DNA from: Gemmatimonadaceae bacterium
GTDB taxonomy: Bacteria > Gemmatimonadota > Gemmatimonadetes > Gemmatimonadales > Gemmatimonadaceae
Direction: 5' to 3'
Length of the DNA: 64,000 nucleotides
NCBI GenBank assembly: GCA_020852815.1
Contig: JADZAN010000030.1
Span: forward strand, 1 to 64,000
This document shows, piece by piece, positions 27,289-35,914 of this stretch (position 1 is its first letter; each line of letters starts with the position of its first letter). The position numbers and the translations under genes were made by a program. Below the pieces are notes generated by a model that ran no database searches, was not told the DNA's origin, and worked only from the letters and a program-made list of their open reading frames with translations.

Positions 27289-27804
27289 TCACGCCGCGCA
27301 CTCGATGTCGTCCGTGGTGGCGTACCAGCGAATGGCCACGTCGCGCTCGCGGGTGTCGCACCACCGCAGGCAGGTCTCGACCTGCATCCCGCCGTCCTCG
27401 TGCTCGCGGGCGATGGCAATCAGGCACTCGCTCACCCCTTCGGTGGTCTCGTGCATGCGATCGTAGACCTCGAGGACGACGCCAACCTCCTCACGCGGGC
27501 AGGCCGCGGCCGACGACAGCTCCGCCACGGGGGCGTTGCGCATCAGCATGATGTCGCCTGCCCTCACCTGCAGCCGGTTCCAAAGCCGCCGCGCGCTCAT
27601 GCTGCGCAGGTCGTCGAAGGTGGCAAGGGGGAGGATGGGCCAGGTGGAGATGCCGATCTCGAGATCGAGGTGTGAGGTGCTCCCGACCGACCAGACAAAC
27701 TCCAGCGAGCAAGGGAGCTCCGGGTATTCGCGGTGCAGGCGCACGGCGTGACGCGCCAGCGTATACGCGGCGCCGACCAGCAGGAGCGGAGTGTGCGGTA
27801 TCAT
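27289..27804 (-). CDS. Unknown protein, third gene of sigma operon
   Basis: 171 residues. Its ATG overlaps the stop of the FecR-like gene (ATGA), so it is co-translated. The N-terminus (HTPLLLVGAAYTLARHAVRL) is partly hydrophobic but lacks a clear signal cleavage site. The rest is globular with strands such as HLDLEIGISTWPILPL, and four Cys near the end (CLIAIAREHEDGG, CLRWCDTRERD, DIECAA). No family recognised. Location after a sigma factor and its putative regulator suggests an accessory role in that circuit. Confidence 0.75.
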   Translation of the reverse strand: MIPHTPLLLVGAAYTLARHAVRLHREYPELPCSLEFVWSVGSTSHLDLEIGISTWPILPLATFDDLRSMSARRLWNRLQVRAGDIMLMRNAPVAELSSAAACPREEVGVVLEVYDRMHETTEGVSECLIAIAREHEDGGMQVETCLRWCDTRERDVAIRWYATTDDIECAA

Positions 27805-28712
27805 CGGATGGTCCTCGGTTCCTGGTTGTAGATCGCCATTCCCTGTTCGCCCGCGCCGAGCGACAGGAGCGGGAAGTTGTTACGACCGCGGCTCGCCACG
27901 ACGACCGATCCCTCGACGACCTCGATGCGCGTCATGGCGGGATCGGTCGCGTCGACATGCATCAGGGCGCGATCGAGAATGAGACGCGCCGACGGCGTGA
28001 CGACGACGAACCGCCCGACCGGCGCCGATTGGGCGTAGACGCTGGCGGCGCCGTCGATGAAGAGCTCCTGCGCATTGTTGGGACCGGGCGCCTCGCTCCA
28101 CGTAAGGCGCGTACCCGCCTCGAGCGAGACGCTCACGCCGGACGCGACCTGCACGACCTTCGACTCGCGCGCCGGCGCTTCGACGCTGTAGGTCCTGGGA
28201 GCTTGCAGGCGCTGCGACGCGGTATAGCCCATCCAGGCGCCGCCGGTCACTCCCCCCATGCTGAGCACGGCGAGGATTCCGGCCGCCAGCTGCCAGCGCC
28301 GGAGTTGGCGCATGTAGGCGTGCGCAGGGTCTGCCGCGCTCGCACCGCTGTCGTCGCGCGTCCCTTCCTCTCCCTCACCCACACTCGGCGACTCGCCACT
28401 CCCGCGCGCGTCCCACTTCTCGAGGAAGCGCTGATACGACGCCTCGCGCTCGGCGTCGGAGATCTGGAAGTCGCGAGCGCGCGGCCAGGCGTTCCACGCC
28501 GTGCGGATCGTCTCCACGCGGGCCAGAAAGTCCTCATCGTTGCCCAGGCGTCGCTCGACGTTGGCGAGATCACCCGCCGTGAGCGATTGCGTGAGGTAGT
28601 CGGCAATGAGGACGCCATCGGCGTCGGCGGCAATCGCCTGTTGGACCTCGGCGGCGCCGGGTTCGCGCTCGTCGGCGCCCTCGCCGCGCACGAGCCATTC
28701 CTTGATGTTCAT
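27801..28712 (-). CDS. FecR-like anti-sigma regulator
   Basis: 303 residues. The cytoplasmic part (~160 residues) is acidic. One membrane helix follows (WQLAAGILAVLSMGGVTGGAWM, residues ~170-192). The periplasmic part has the FecR-domain pattern: TYSVEAPARESKVVQVASGV, SVSLEAGTRLTW, RLILDRALMHVDATDP, VEGSVVVASRGRN. FecR-type proteins hold or activate ECF sigma factors in answer to outer-membrane signals. The ATG at 28712 overlaps the sigma gene's stop (ATGA), which fixes the start and ties the two functions. Confidence 0.85.
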   Translation of the reverse strand: MNIKEWLVRGEGADEREPGAAEVQQAIAADADGVLIADYLTQSLTAGDLANVERRLGNDEDFLARVETIRTAWNAWPRARDFQISDAEREASYQRFLEKWDARGSGESPSVGEGEEGTRDDSGASAADPAHAYMRQLRRWQLAAGILAVLSMGGVTGGAWMGYTASQRLQAPRTYSVEAPARESKVVQVASGVSVSLEAGTRLTWSEAPGPNNAQELFIDGAASVYAQSAPVGRFVVVTPSARLILDRALMHVDATDPAMTRIEVVEGSVVVASRGRNNFPLLSLGAGEQGMAIYNQEPRTIR

Positions 28713-29407
28713 TCGACCTCCCGTCCACGCAACGACTTCGGGGTGAGTTCGATCTCGGTGAGTCGGCGCTCCAGCCGCTGGTTGGCGCGCGACAGGTACA
28801 CGCGACAGGACGCCACGGGAGCGCCGAGGTGCTCGGCGAGTTCGTCGATGTCGAGGTCGTGCTCGCGCGCCAGGAGCCACGCTTCGCGCAGGTAGGGCGG
28901 GAGAGTGGCGAGCACGTTCATGATCGTCTGGCGGATATCGCCGTCATTCGTGCGGAGCGACGTCTTGGTCCACTGCCGCTGGGCGAGCCGGGAGTCGGAG
29001 ACCAGTTGCAACATCCGCTCGTGCCGCTCCATGTCGCGCCGGCGATCGATGGCCTCGTCGTGCACCATCTTGAGCAGCCGAAGACGCGCGTCGCGCCCCA
29101 GCGGGCCCTCGTGCGCGTCGTCGCTCCTGCGGGCGCGGTCGGCACCGGTCGTACGAGGCAACCGGGCGAGATGGCGTTCGCGCTGCGCAAAGAACTTGAC
29201 GAAGGCGTCGCCCACGACGTCGGACGCCTCATCGCTGCCAACGATGTGCGCGGCGTAGCGCAGCATCTCGACCTGCACTTCGTGATAGAAGCGCGTCTCG
29301 TCGTCGCGAGGGGTGCTCCCTTCTGCGCGACGCACCAGCGGCCCTCGCTGCTCTCCTCGTGACACGTTCGTCTTCCTCCTCGCGACCAGCAGCGGCGACC
29401 CAATCAT
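28709..29407 (-). CDS. ECF-type RNA polymerase sigma factor
   Basis: 232 residues. Region 2 is seen at FYHEVQVEMLRYAAHIVGSD and VVGDAFVKFFAQRERHLARL; region 4 at LATLPPYLREAWLLAREHD and LAEHLGAPVASCRVYLSRA, the recognition helix-turn-helix. Long basic inserts lie between the two regions. The first ~30 residues are poorly supported and a later start (GTG near 29361) is possible. First gene of a three-gene, 4-nt overlapping operon with a FecR-like partner. Upstream, a TATAAA-like stretch is seen at ~29565-29572 (minus strand), but no good -35 at the right distance. Confidence 0.88.
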   Translation of the reverse strand: MIGSPLLVARRKTNVSRGEQRGPLVRRAEGSTPRDDETRFYHEVQVEMLRYAAHIVGSDEASDVVGDAFVKFFAQRERHLARLPRTTGADRARRSDDAHEGPLGRDARLRLLKMVHDEAIDRRRDMERHERMLQLVSDSRLAQRQWTKTSLRTNDGDIRQTIMNVLATLPPYLREAWLLAREHDLDIDELAEHLGAPVASCRVYLSRANQRLERRLTEIELTPKSLRGREVE

Positions 29408-29624
29408 GTGGACGTCGCCCTGCCTGGCGAGCGCTGACGGTTAGCCAGATACCTCCGGACCGTTTGGGGAGCACGCGAATCGCGAGTGCCGAGCGCCCGG
29501 TCGAGCGCGTGCGGACGTCGAGACGCGTCCTCCTACCATACACACCGAACGAGAGGGGCGATTTATAACGTCGATCTTGAAGAACTCTTCGATCTGCGGT
29601 CAAGAGGGACGGCAGAGGGGGTGT

Positions 29625-30540
29625 TGTGCGCCTGGCGGCGCGGGGGGGGTTGACAAAAGGGAGGGGGTCGGGGGTTTGGGTGAGGGGGTTGGTGAACTCA
29701 GTCCGGTTTGGCGGGGGTGAAGGAGGGATGGTTGGGCTGTCTTGCGGATCGGGGGGGCAAGAAAGGGGCTGTGTGGAGTGGCGAGGGGACTGTGCGGGAT
29801 GGCGAGGGGGCTGTGTGGGATGGCGAGGGGGCTGTGTGCGGTGGTGAGGGAGGTGTGCGGGCTGGTGAGACCACCGCGGGCTCACGCGAAGGCGCGAAGG
29901 GGGATGGTGAGGGGGCTGTGCGGCGGGGTGAGGGGGCGGCGCTGAGGGGCGAGGGTGCAAAGTGGCGCGGTGAGGAGGCGATGCGGAGTGGTAAGGAGGC
30001 GTTGTTCGCTTGTTAGGCGACTGGGGGGCGTGGTGAGGGAGCTGTGCGGAGTTGCGAGGTGATGATGCGGAGCGGTTAGGCGGCTCTGCGGGATGGTGAG
30101 GGGGCTGAGTGGGGTTGCGAGGGAGCTGCGAGGCGTGGTGAGGAGGCTGTGCGGCGCGGTGAGGGGGCTGTGCGGCGCGGTGAGGGGACTGCGTGGCGTG
30201 GTTCGGGAGCTGCGGGCTTTCGCGAAGGAGCACAGTGAGTTGGCGAGGAGACGATGTGGGTTGGCGAGGGGGCAATGCGGGGTGGTGAGGGGGCGGTGTT
30301 GAATGGTTAGGCGGCAGAGGGGAGTGGCAAGGAAGCGTTGTGGGACTGCGAGGTGATGATGCGGCGTGGTGAGGAGGTGATGCCGACCGGCGAGGGGGGA
30401 CGGTGGTGTGGTGAAGGGGGAGAGTCGGTTTGTCAGTGCGCAGTGCGCGGTTGCAAGGCGGCGATGTGCGGCGGCATGGGAGCGTTGCGCGCTGGCAAGG
30501 CGACGATGCGGAGCGGCGAAGGGTGGTAATGGTGGAGTGC
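29625..30540. repeat. Degenerate ~21-bp G-rich minisatellite
   Basis: The plus strand is a tandem array of units like GATGGCGAGGGGGCTGTGTGG, with periods of 21 or close to it. It is clearest at 29770-29860 and 30080-30200 and decays outwards. The units are read in all frames without a real gene: the long open frames here come only from the composition (few T, no stops). The strand is very G-rich and poor in C, so G-quadruplex formation is possible. It fills the gap between the sigma operon and the gene at 30616. Confidence 0.8.
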
Positions 30541-30615
30541 GGGGGCACGTGGGGGCGCACGCGTGCTCGTCGGGAGGGATGGCGCCCGCAACCATAGAGA
30601 GAGGAGACACGGCGT

Positions 30616-31434
30616 ATGCAGGCACGGACCAAGCACGGATTGCAGACGATGCGCGCGGCGCACGCGTTCCTGTCGGCGCGCACCTTCACGGCGGCGATGG
30701 GCGACCTCAAGCCGCAGGTGGAGGTGCTGGCGGCGATCGTGGCGCGCATCGGCGATCAGGCGACCACGCAGGACGCGAGTGCGAGTGCGGCGCAGGCGGC
30801 GACGGCGCTCAAGCGGTCGCTCGCATCCACGTTGCGGCTGGAGTACGTGCGCCCCATCGCACGAATCGCCGGCAAGCTGTTCCCGGAGGACGTCGAGCTG
30901 CGGCGGTCGTTCGTGAAGGAGCCGCCGCGCGACGACGAAGGGCTCATCCAGCTCGCGAGCGCGTTCGCCGAGCGTGCCGAGCAGTACAAGGAGCTGTTTG
31001 TGGCGCGCGGGCTGGCGCCCGACTTCGTGGAGCGACTCGAGAAGGCCATCGACGACTTCCGGGACGTCCTCGTGGTGCGTGCGCTGGAGCAGGCGCGCCG
31101 GGCATCGGCCAGCGTCGCCCTGCTGGAGGAGCTGTCGCGGGGGCGGGACCAGGTGCGGCTGGTGGACGCCATGCTCGCCCCCCGGCTGGCGAGTCGCCCC
31201 GAGCAGCTGGCGGAGTGGCGCCGGATCACGCGCTTCGCGCGAGCGCGCGCCGCGGATGAGGGATCGCCCGCGCCGGGTGCGTCAGCGGGAGCGGGGGCGG
31301 CGCCGGTGTCCCCTTCTCTCCCCTCGCAGCCGGTCGCATCAGGAGCGGGAACGGCGGCCGTTTCGGGTGTGCAGCCGGCGGGTGAGACGTCGAGCACGAC
31401 GCCGAACGTGACGCCCGAGGCGAAGGCGGCCTAA
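30616..31434 (+). CDS. Helical protein of unknown function
   Basis: 272 residues after a purine-rich ribosome binding site (AGAGAGGAGA). Mostly helical and Ala/Arg/Glu-rich in residues 1-210 (FTAAMGDLKPQVEVLAAIVA, LIQLASAFAERAEQYKELF, FVERLEKAIDDFRDVLVVRA). The last ~60 residues are a low-complexity Ala/Pro/Ser tail (GASAGAGAAPVSPSLPSQP). No signal peptide and no family recognised. Codon use and the lack of stops in an otherwise non-repetitive region support a real gene. Confidence 0.7.
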   Translation: MQARTKHGLQTMRAAHAFLSARTFTAAMGDLKPQVEVLAAIVARIGDQATTQDASASAAQAATALKRSLASTLRLEYVRPIARIAGKLFPEDVELRRSFVKEPPRDDEGLIQLASAFAERAEQYKELFVARGLAPDFVERLEKAIDDFRDVLVVRALEQARRASASVALLEELSRGRDQVRLVDAMLAPRLASRPEQLAEWRRITRFARARAADEGSPAPGASAGAGAAPVSPSLPSQPVASGAGTAAVSGVQPAGETSSTTPNVTPEAKAA

Positions 31435-31544
31435 GGGGCGGGAGCTGTCGGCAGGTGCAAGCAGGACGGCCGGGGTTCCCTGGGTGGGGGGCCCGGCCGT
31501 TCTTCTTTGGGCTTTCGGGCCGCGCGTTCGGCGCCGCCGGGCGG

Positions 31545-32111
31545 CTATGCCAGCGCCTCTCCAAAGAGGAGAGGCAGCTCGATGATCAGGGCCTCCTCAG
31601 CTCCGTCAGGCCGCCAAGTGAGCCGCTCCAGCACGATCTCCGGGCGATCGTCACCGCGCCGCCACCGCTCGATGCACCAGGCGTCGGCGTCGACGATCCA
31701 GTACTCGTCGACCTGCTCCTCCAGATAGATGCGGCGCTTGATGCCCCGGTCGCGTCGGGCGGTCGAGGGCGAGAGGATCTCGATGGCCAGGAGGAGTCGC
31801 TCCGCTTCGGCGAAGGAGCGCGGTCGGCGACCGTCGGCGGCGCGGGGGACGACGAAGACGTCGGGCGCGAGGAGCCGGCGGTGCGAGAACTCGACGTCGG
31901 CAGGGGCGACGATCGCTTCGCCGAGTTCGTTCTGGCGGAGGAAGGTGGAGATCGCCTGCCAGAGCGCCAGCGCCGCGCGCTGGTGATTCCAGGACGGGGA
32001 CGGCACGATCACGAGCTCCCCGTCGAGCACCTCGTAGCGCGTGCCATCGTCCGGCAATGCCGCAGCCATCGCGGCGGTCCACTGGGTCGCCATGCGTAGA
32101 GGGTACGGCAT
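31545..32111 (-). CDS. Uma2-family endonuclease-like protein (DUF820)
   Basis: 188 residues of the Uma2/DUF820 type in the PD-(D/E)xK superfamily. Signature: YEVLDGELVIVPSPSWNHQ at the start, LLAPDVFVVPRAADG (the catalytic Asp), LLAIEILSPSTARRDRG (the ExxS-type motif), IKRRIYLEEQVDEYWIVDAD. Uma2 proteins are common in multicellular and GC-rich bacteria, often in many copies. Function is usually unknown; a mobile or defence nature is assumed. It stands alone at the left edge of the restriction locus. Confidence 0.88.
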   Translation of the reverse strand: MPYPLRMATQWTAAMAAALPDDGTRYEVLDGELVIVPSPSWNHQRAALALWQAISTFLRQNELGEAIVAPADVEFSHRRLLAPDVFVVPRAADGRRPRSFAEAERLLLAIEILSPSTARRDRGIKRRIYLEEQVDEYWIVDADAWCIERWRRGDDRPEIVLERLTWRPDGAEEALIIELPLLFGEALA

Positions 32112-32427
32112 TCATGTTCGCTCGCGCAAGAGTTCATGCGCGGAGCCTAACGCTCGGCGGGAAGCTGGCGTCATCATTTCGATGCGGATTGGTGCATGGT
32201 GTTGCGGTGGGGGCTGACGCGGGCGCGTGGTGCGGGGAGGGCGGACGAGTGTCTCACGCGAAGGCGCGAAGACGCGAAGGGGGCGAAGGGGGCGAGATGT
32301 CGGGTGATCTGAGGTAGCCAAAGAGCGGCACTTTTGCTTCGAAGGAGGGCCGCGCGTGCACGACACGGACGTGCGTTGCCGCACGGGCATCCGCGTGCGT
32401 ACTGGCGATCGCCTCCGGTTCTTCGCG
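32112..32427. other. Intergenic region with GCGAAG-type repeat
   Basis: No gene seen. Around 32250-32300 it contains TCTCACGCGAAGGCGCGAAG and GACGCGAAGG, one copy of the family-C repeat found also at 54120-54310, 55410-55520, 58750-58780 and 61340-61630. The heptamer CCTAACG occurs at ~32146. Confidence 0.6.
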
Positions 32428-33996
32428 TCAGGAACCGGGTACGACTGAACCGCGGCGTGCTTGTGCGCGCGCCCCCCTCAACCCCCCCTCCAACCCCTCA
32501 AACGCCTCCAACGCCGAGCGCAAATCCTCCACAATCTCCGCGGCAATCACATGCGGCGCCGGGAGATTCGCCGACGCCTCCAACGCCTCGTCCTTGAGCC
32601 AAAAGATATCCAGCGACGCCTTGTCCCTGGCGAGGAGCTCCTCGACGCCATACGGACGCCAGCGGCCGGAGGGATTCTTCCTCTCGCTCCACGTCGCCTT
32701 CCGCTCGTGGCGATTGGCGGGGTGGTAGCAGGCTACGAACTCGTCCAGATCCTTGCGCGCCAGCGGGTTGGTCTTGAGGGTGAAGTGCTGGTTGGTGCGC
32801 AAGTCGTACATCCAGAGCTTCTTCGTCGCCGCCTTGTCGCTGGCGGCGCGGCGGTCGAAGAAGAGGACGTTGGCCTTGACTCCCTGGGCGTAGAAGATCC
32901 CCGTGGGCAGCCGCAGCAGGGTGTGGACGTCGCACTCGTGAAGCAGCTTGCGCCTCACGGTCTCCCCCGCCCCGCCTTCGAACAGGACGTTGTCGGGGAC
33001 CACCACGGCGGCGCGGCCGTTGATGCGGAGCAGCGTCTTCACGTGCTGAACAAAGGCCAACTGCTTGTTGCTGGTAGTCACCCAGAAGTCGTCGCGGACG
33101 ATGGTGAGTTCCTCGCGCTCCTCGTCTCCCTCGGCGTTGACCATGCGGACGCTCGACTTGCGCCCGAACGGAGGGTTGGTGAGGACGAGGTCGAAGCGTT
33201 CGCCGGGGTCGGCGCGGAGCGCGTCGTCGACCTTCACGGCAGGGTCGACCTGCTCACCAGCGGTAGGGCCAATGCCGTGCAGCAGGAGGTTCATCCCACA
33301 CAGGCGGGCGACGCTGTCGACCAGCTCCACGCCGCGCAGCGCCTCGAGCTTGAGGTGCTTCTTGGCCTTCTTCTCGAGGGTGTGATGGTGGTGGACGATG
33401 TAGTCGTGCGCCGCCAGGAGAAAACCGCCCGTCCCGCAGGCCGGGTCGCAGATGGTCTCCCCGGGTTGGGGGGCCATGCACTCGACGATCGCCTGGATGA
33501 GGGGGCGCGGCGTGAAGTACTGGCCGGCGCCCCCCTTGGTGTCCTGGGCGTTCTTCTCCAGCAGCCCCTCATACGCATCGCCCTTCACGTCGGCGTCGAG
33601 GGAGAGCCATTGCTCCCGGTCGATCAGGTCGGCGATGAGTCGGCGCAGCTTGGCGGGATCCTGGATCTTGTTCTGTGCCTTGCGGAAGATGAGCCCCAGC
33701 ATCCCCTGCTCCTTCCCCAGCCGCTCCAACGTCTTCCGGTACTGTCCCTCCAGCGCGTCGCCGTCCTTGGACAGGAGGGCGGGCCAGTCGAGCCCCTTGG
33801 GGATGATGGACGGCTGGCTCCACGGCGCCTGGGTGCGCTCGTGGGCCATCTTGAGAAACAGCAGGTATGTGAGCTGCTCGACGTAGTCCCCGTAGGAGAG
33901 GCCGTCATCGCGCAGGACGTTGCAGTAGTTCCAGAGCTTCTGGACGATTTGCTGGGGGTTCATTCGCGTCAGCGCAGTGTCTACAGATGTTGACAA
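32428..33996 (-). CDS. hsdM: Type I restriction-modification methyltransferase HsdM
   Basis: 522 residues. The N-terminal helical domain (NPQQIVQKLWNYCNVLRDDG, YVEQLTYLLFLKMAHE) is followed by the N6-adenine methylase domain: SAM-binding ICDPACGTGGFLLAAHDY, catalytic motif LVLTNPPFGRKS. HsdM methylates adenines in the target that HsdS recognises and is needed for cleavage by HsdR. A start at 33963 (MNPQQ) is equally likely, because the homologous remnant at 35181 begins there. Unusually, hsdM is separated from hsdS by about 2.6 kb of other genes. Confidence 0.92.
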   Translation of the reverse strand: MSTSVDTALTRMNPQQIVQKLWNYCNVLRDDGLSYGDYVEQLTYLLFLKMAHERTQAPWSQPSIIPKGLDWPALLSKDGDALEGQYRKTLERLGKEQGMLGLIFRKAQNKIQDPAKLRRLIADLIDREQWLSLDADVKGDAYEGLLEKNAQDTKGGAGQYFTPRPLIQAIVECMAPQPGETICDPACGTGGFLLAAHDYIVHHHHTLEKKAKKHLKLEALRGVELVDSVARLCGMNLLLHGIGPTAGEQVDPAVKVDDALRADPGERFDLVLTNPPFGRKSSVRMVNAEGDEEREELTIVRDDFWVTTSNKQLAFVQHVKTLLRINGRAAVVVPDNVLFEGGAGETVRRKLLHECDVHTLLRLPTGIFYAQGVKANVLFFDRRAASDKAATKKLWMYDLRTNQHFTLKTNPLARKDLDEFVACYHPANRHERKATWSERKNPSGRWRPYGVEELLARDKASLDIFWLKDEALEASANLPAPHVIAAEIVEDLRSALEAFEGLEGGLRGARAQARRGSVVPGS

Positions 33997-34099
33997 ATGT
34001 CAACCACCGTATAGCATTACCAGTACAAATGGACTGGGGAATCCTGGTCGGCGCCGGGTCTCGGGGGAATCCTCGTGGCCCGGCGCTTCCGTTTGGAAC

Positions 34100-34843
34100 C
34101 TACGGGAAGATCTTCAGCCCGTAGCCGTCTATGCGGCCATTCGAGGAACGCCGCAGCTTCGACTCGATGATCGACCAGGTTCGATTGTGTTGATCCGGCC
34201 GTAGGACGTGAAGCCCAATCGGACGCGCCACCAGGTCGGCGATCTGAAGCCCCGTGGACACTGCTTTCTTGTCGGTCAACACGATCTCGAGAGGTACACG
34301 ACTGCAGATGGAATTCGCGCCGCCCGTGAGACGACGGAACTCGAGTTCGAGCTCACTATCCTCCTTGCCGCCGCGACGCTCGAAGACCACATGTGTCAAG
34401 CGCCCACCCTGCCCTTTCTCCTGTAGAAACGCGCAGATCCGCTCCAAGCCGTACTCCATCGCGAGTGCATAGGGATTCGTGGGTTCGCGATAGCGGTCCT
34501 TGAGCGCCTCCTTTCGAATCACGACTGCCACCAGCGTGACGGGGAGTCGCGCGATCAGATCGCTGAGGTCCTGGAAAAACTCGTCTCGTACCTGCTTGTT
34601 CACGAGAACTCGGAAGTCGCCCTTGGCCTTCTTGATGTGGTGCTCGTGCAGGATCACCTGGTCGTGGCCGAAGTAGCGAAACTTGAAACCGAGCATTCCG
34701 GGAACCGCGATCTCTGCATACTCGCGCTTCGAGAAGATCGAGAACGCGAGTACGAACGCCGGATACTCGGGATCGATGGACTGGAGACCGTGATCGCCAC
34801 TCTCGTCGACGAACACGATGTAGTCGCTGAAGTGCGCAGTCAC
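34100..34843 (-). CDS. DUF3800 protein
   Basis: 247 residues from a GTG at 34843 with the ribosome binding site GGAGGGG upstream. The N-terminal sequence SDYIVFVDESGDHGLQSID has the conserved DESGD of DUF3800, a family with an RNase H-like fold whose members are often next to restriction or phage genes. Further conserved-looking segments: ALAMEYGLERICAFLQEKG, VFERRGGKEDSELELEF and GLQIADLVARPIGLHVL. Activity is not established. It lies inside the restriction locus, directly after the chimeric scar and before hsdM. Confidence 0.85.
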   Translation of the reverse strand: MTAHFSDYIVFVDESGDHGLQSIDPEYPAFVLAFSIFSKREYAEIAVPGMLGFKFRYFGHDQVILHEHHIKKAKGDFRVLVNKQVRDEFFQDLSDLIARLPVTLVAVVIRKEALKDRYREPTNPYALAMEYGLERICAFLQEKGQGGRLTHVVFERRGGKEDSELELEFRRLTGGANSICSRVPLEIVLTDKKAVSTGLQIADLVARPIGLHVLRPDQHNRTWSIIESKLRRSSNGRIDGYGLKIFP

Positions 34844-34848
34844 CGTTC

Positions 34849-35181
34849 TCACCCCTCCGGAGCCAGGAAGTACACTGGCTGCAGCGGCAACCGCCGCCTC
34901 GCGCCTTCCTCCAGCTTGGCGTAGTGCTCCGTCCAGAGGCGCACGAGCCGCTCCAGGTCCACCAGCGTCACCCGGCACGTGGTCTGCGACCGCGCTTCAT
35001 CCGTGGCATCGCGGGTGAAGCCGCCGGTGTTCACGAAGATCCCCACATTGTCGGTGCCGAGAAGGGCCACGGAGGAACAGCACGTATGGGATCTGCCCGA
35101 CGTCACCCCCATGAGAGAGACCATCGTCGCGCAGGACGTTGCGGCAGTTCCAGAGCTTTTGGACGTTTGCTGGGGGTTCAT
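34849..35181 (-). pseudogene. Chimeric remnant: hsdM 5' end joined to mrr 3' end
   Basis: Reading leftwards, 35181-~35075 matches the first ~35 codons of hsdM (the reading that gives VQKLWNCRNVLRDDG, then GDVGQIPYVLFL), while ~35065-34849 matches the end of the Mrr-like protein (LLGTDNVGIFVNTGGFTRDA, VDLERLVRLWTEHYAKLEEG, PVYFLAPEG). The two parts are in different frames. At the join, both parents share a short ATGGC-like segment, which suggests a microhomology deletion. Both full-length relatives are still in the window (hsdM at 32428-33996, mrr at 35915-36582). Confidence 0.85.
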
Positions 35182-35348
35182 GCGAGGGGTGCGGATGCGG
35201 AGGGCAGTTCGCCGAGCAGTTCGTTAAGTCGCGCGGCCGACTGCACGAGTCCACCGGCACGAAGCGGACGGTGCGCGATCCGCATGAGCAGGTCGCGCAG
35301 CGGCGCGGGATGGAGCACACACGCGTCGTAGACCACCGAGAAGGGCAC
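35178..35348 (-). pseudogene. Truncated PIN-domain toxin
   Basis: A 56-codon frame starting with GTG one base after the antitoxin stop. The first residues (PFSVVYDACVLHPAPLRDLL) are the start of a VapC-like PIN nuclease, with the first catalytic Asp in YDAC. After ~30 residues similarity to PIN proteins ends, and it stops at a TGA that overlaps the hsdM remnant's ATG. Full PIN toxins are ~130-190 residues, so the nuclease is broken and most likely inactive. Confidence 0.7.
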
Positions 35349-35349
35349 T

Positions 35350-35799
35350 TCAGTACCCGAGCCCCAGCTCCCGGGCTTGTCGAGTCAACTCATCCAGGGC
35401 CTCCCGAGACCGCTGATCCTGCGCGCGCTTGTATTCCGCCAGGTCAGCGTACAGGACCCGACGGTGCGTGCCGACCTTGCGGTGCGGCAGCTCGCCCTTC
35501 TCCAGGAGCGAGACGAGGAACGGCCGCGACACGTTGAGGAGATCCGCCGCCTGCTGGGTCGTCAGTTCCGCGTGTATCGGAACGATGGTCACGGCGTTGC
35601 CGTTGGCCATCTGCCCCAGGATCTCCAGGAACAGGTCGAAGGCGGCGCGAGGGACGACCACCGACGCGCCGTTCTCGCCGTCCGCGCGAAGGCGGACGTG
35701 CCGGCGCGCGCGACGGCTCGCCAGCGGCGATAACTCGCGCAGCGCTTCCTGCGCCTCGTGGGCGGTCTCGGGGGTCGGAAGTTCGAGGGTTGCGGTCAT
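35350..35799 (-). CDS. Antitoxin with excisionase-type HTH
   Basis: 149 residues. Residues ~78-125 hold a MerR/excisionase-type winged helix (LTTQQAADLLNVSRPFLVSL followed by KGELPHRKVGTHRRVLYADL), typical of antitoxins paired with PIN toxins of the PFSVVYDACVL kind. The basic centre (RRARRHVRLRADG) and hydrophobic segment (AVTIVPIHAEL) complete the family picture. Its toxin partner immediately downstream is truncated, so the antitoxin may persist as an orphan DNA-binding protein. Confidence 0.85.
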   Translation of the reverse strand: MTATLELPTPETAHEAQEALRELSPLASRRARRHVRLRADGENGASVVVPRAAFDLFLEILGQMANGNAVTIVPIHAELTTQQAADLLNVSRPFLVSLLEKGELPHRKVGTHRRVLYADLAEYKRAQDQRSREALDELTRQARELGLGY

Positions 35800-35914
35800 G
35801 GCTTCACCTTACCTGCTGGACGCTCTCACCGCAACATACGAAACAAACGAAACGAAAGTTCCTTGGGACCATCCACCGCCTTCCGACACGACAGGCGGGT
35901 GCTGTCCCCCGCCC

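Noticed and set aside
29229-30749. Long minus-strand open frame of about 500 codons, Pro/His/Ser-rich
   Set aside because: It runs over the sigma gene start and the G-rich minisatellite. The composition of the repeat alone keeps stops away, and there is no ribosome binding site or family sequence.
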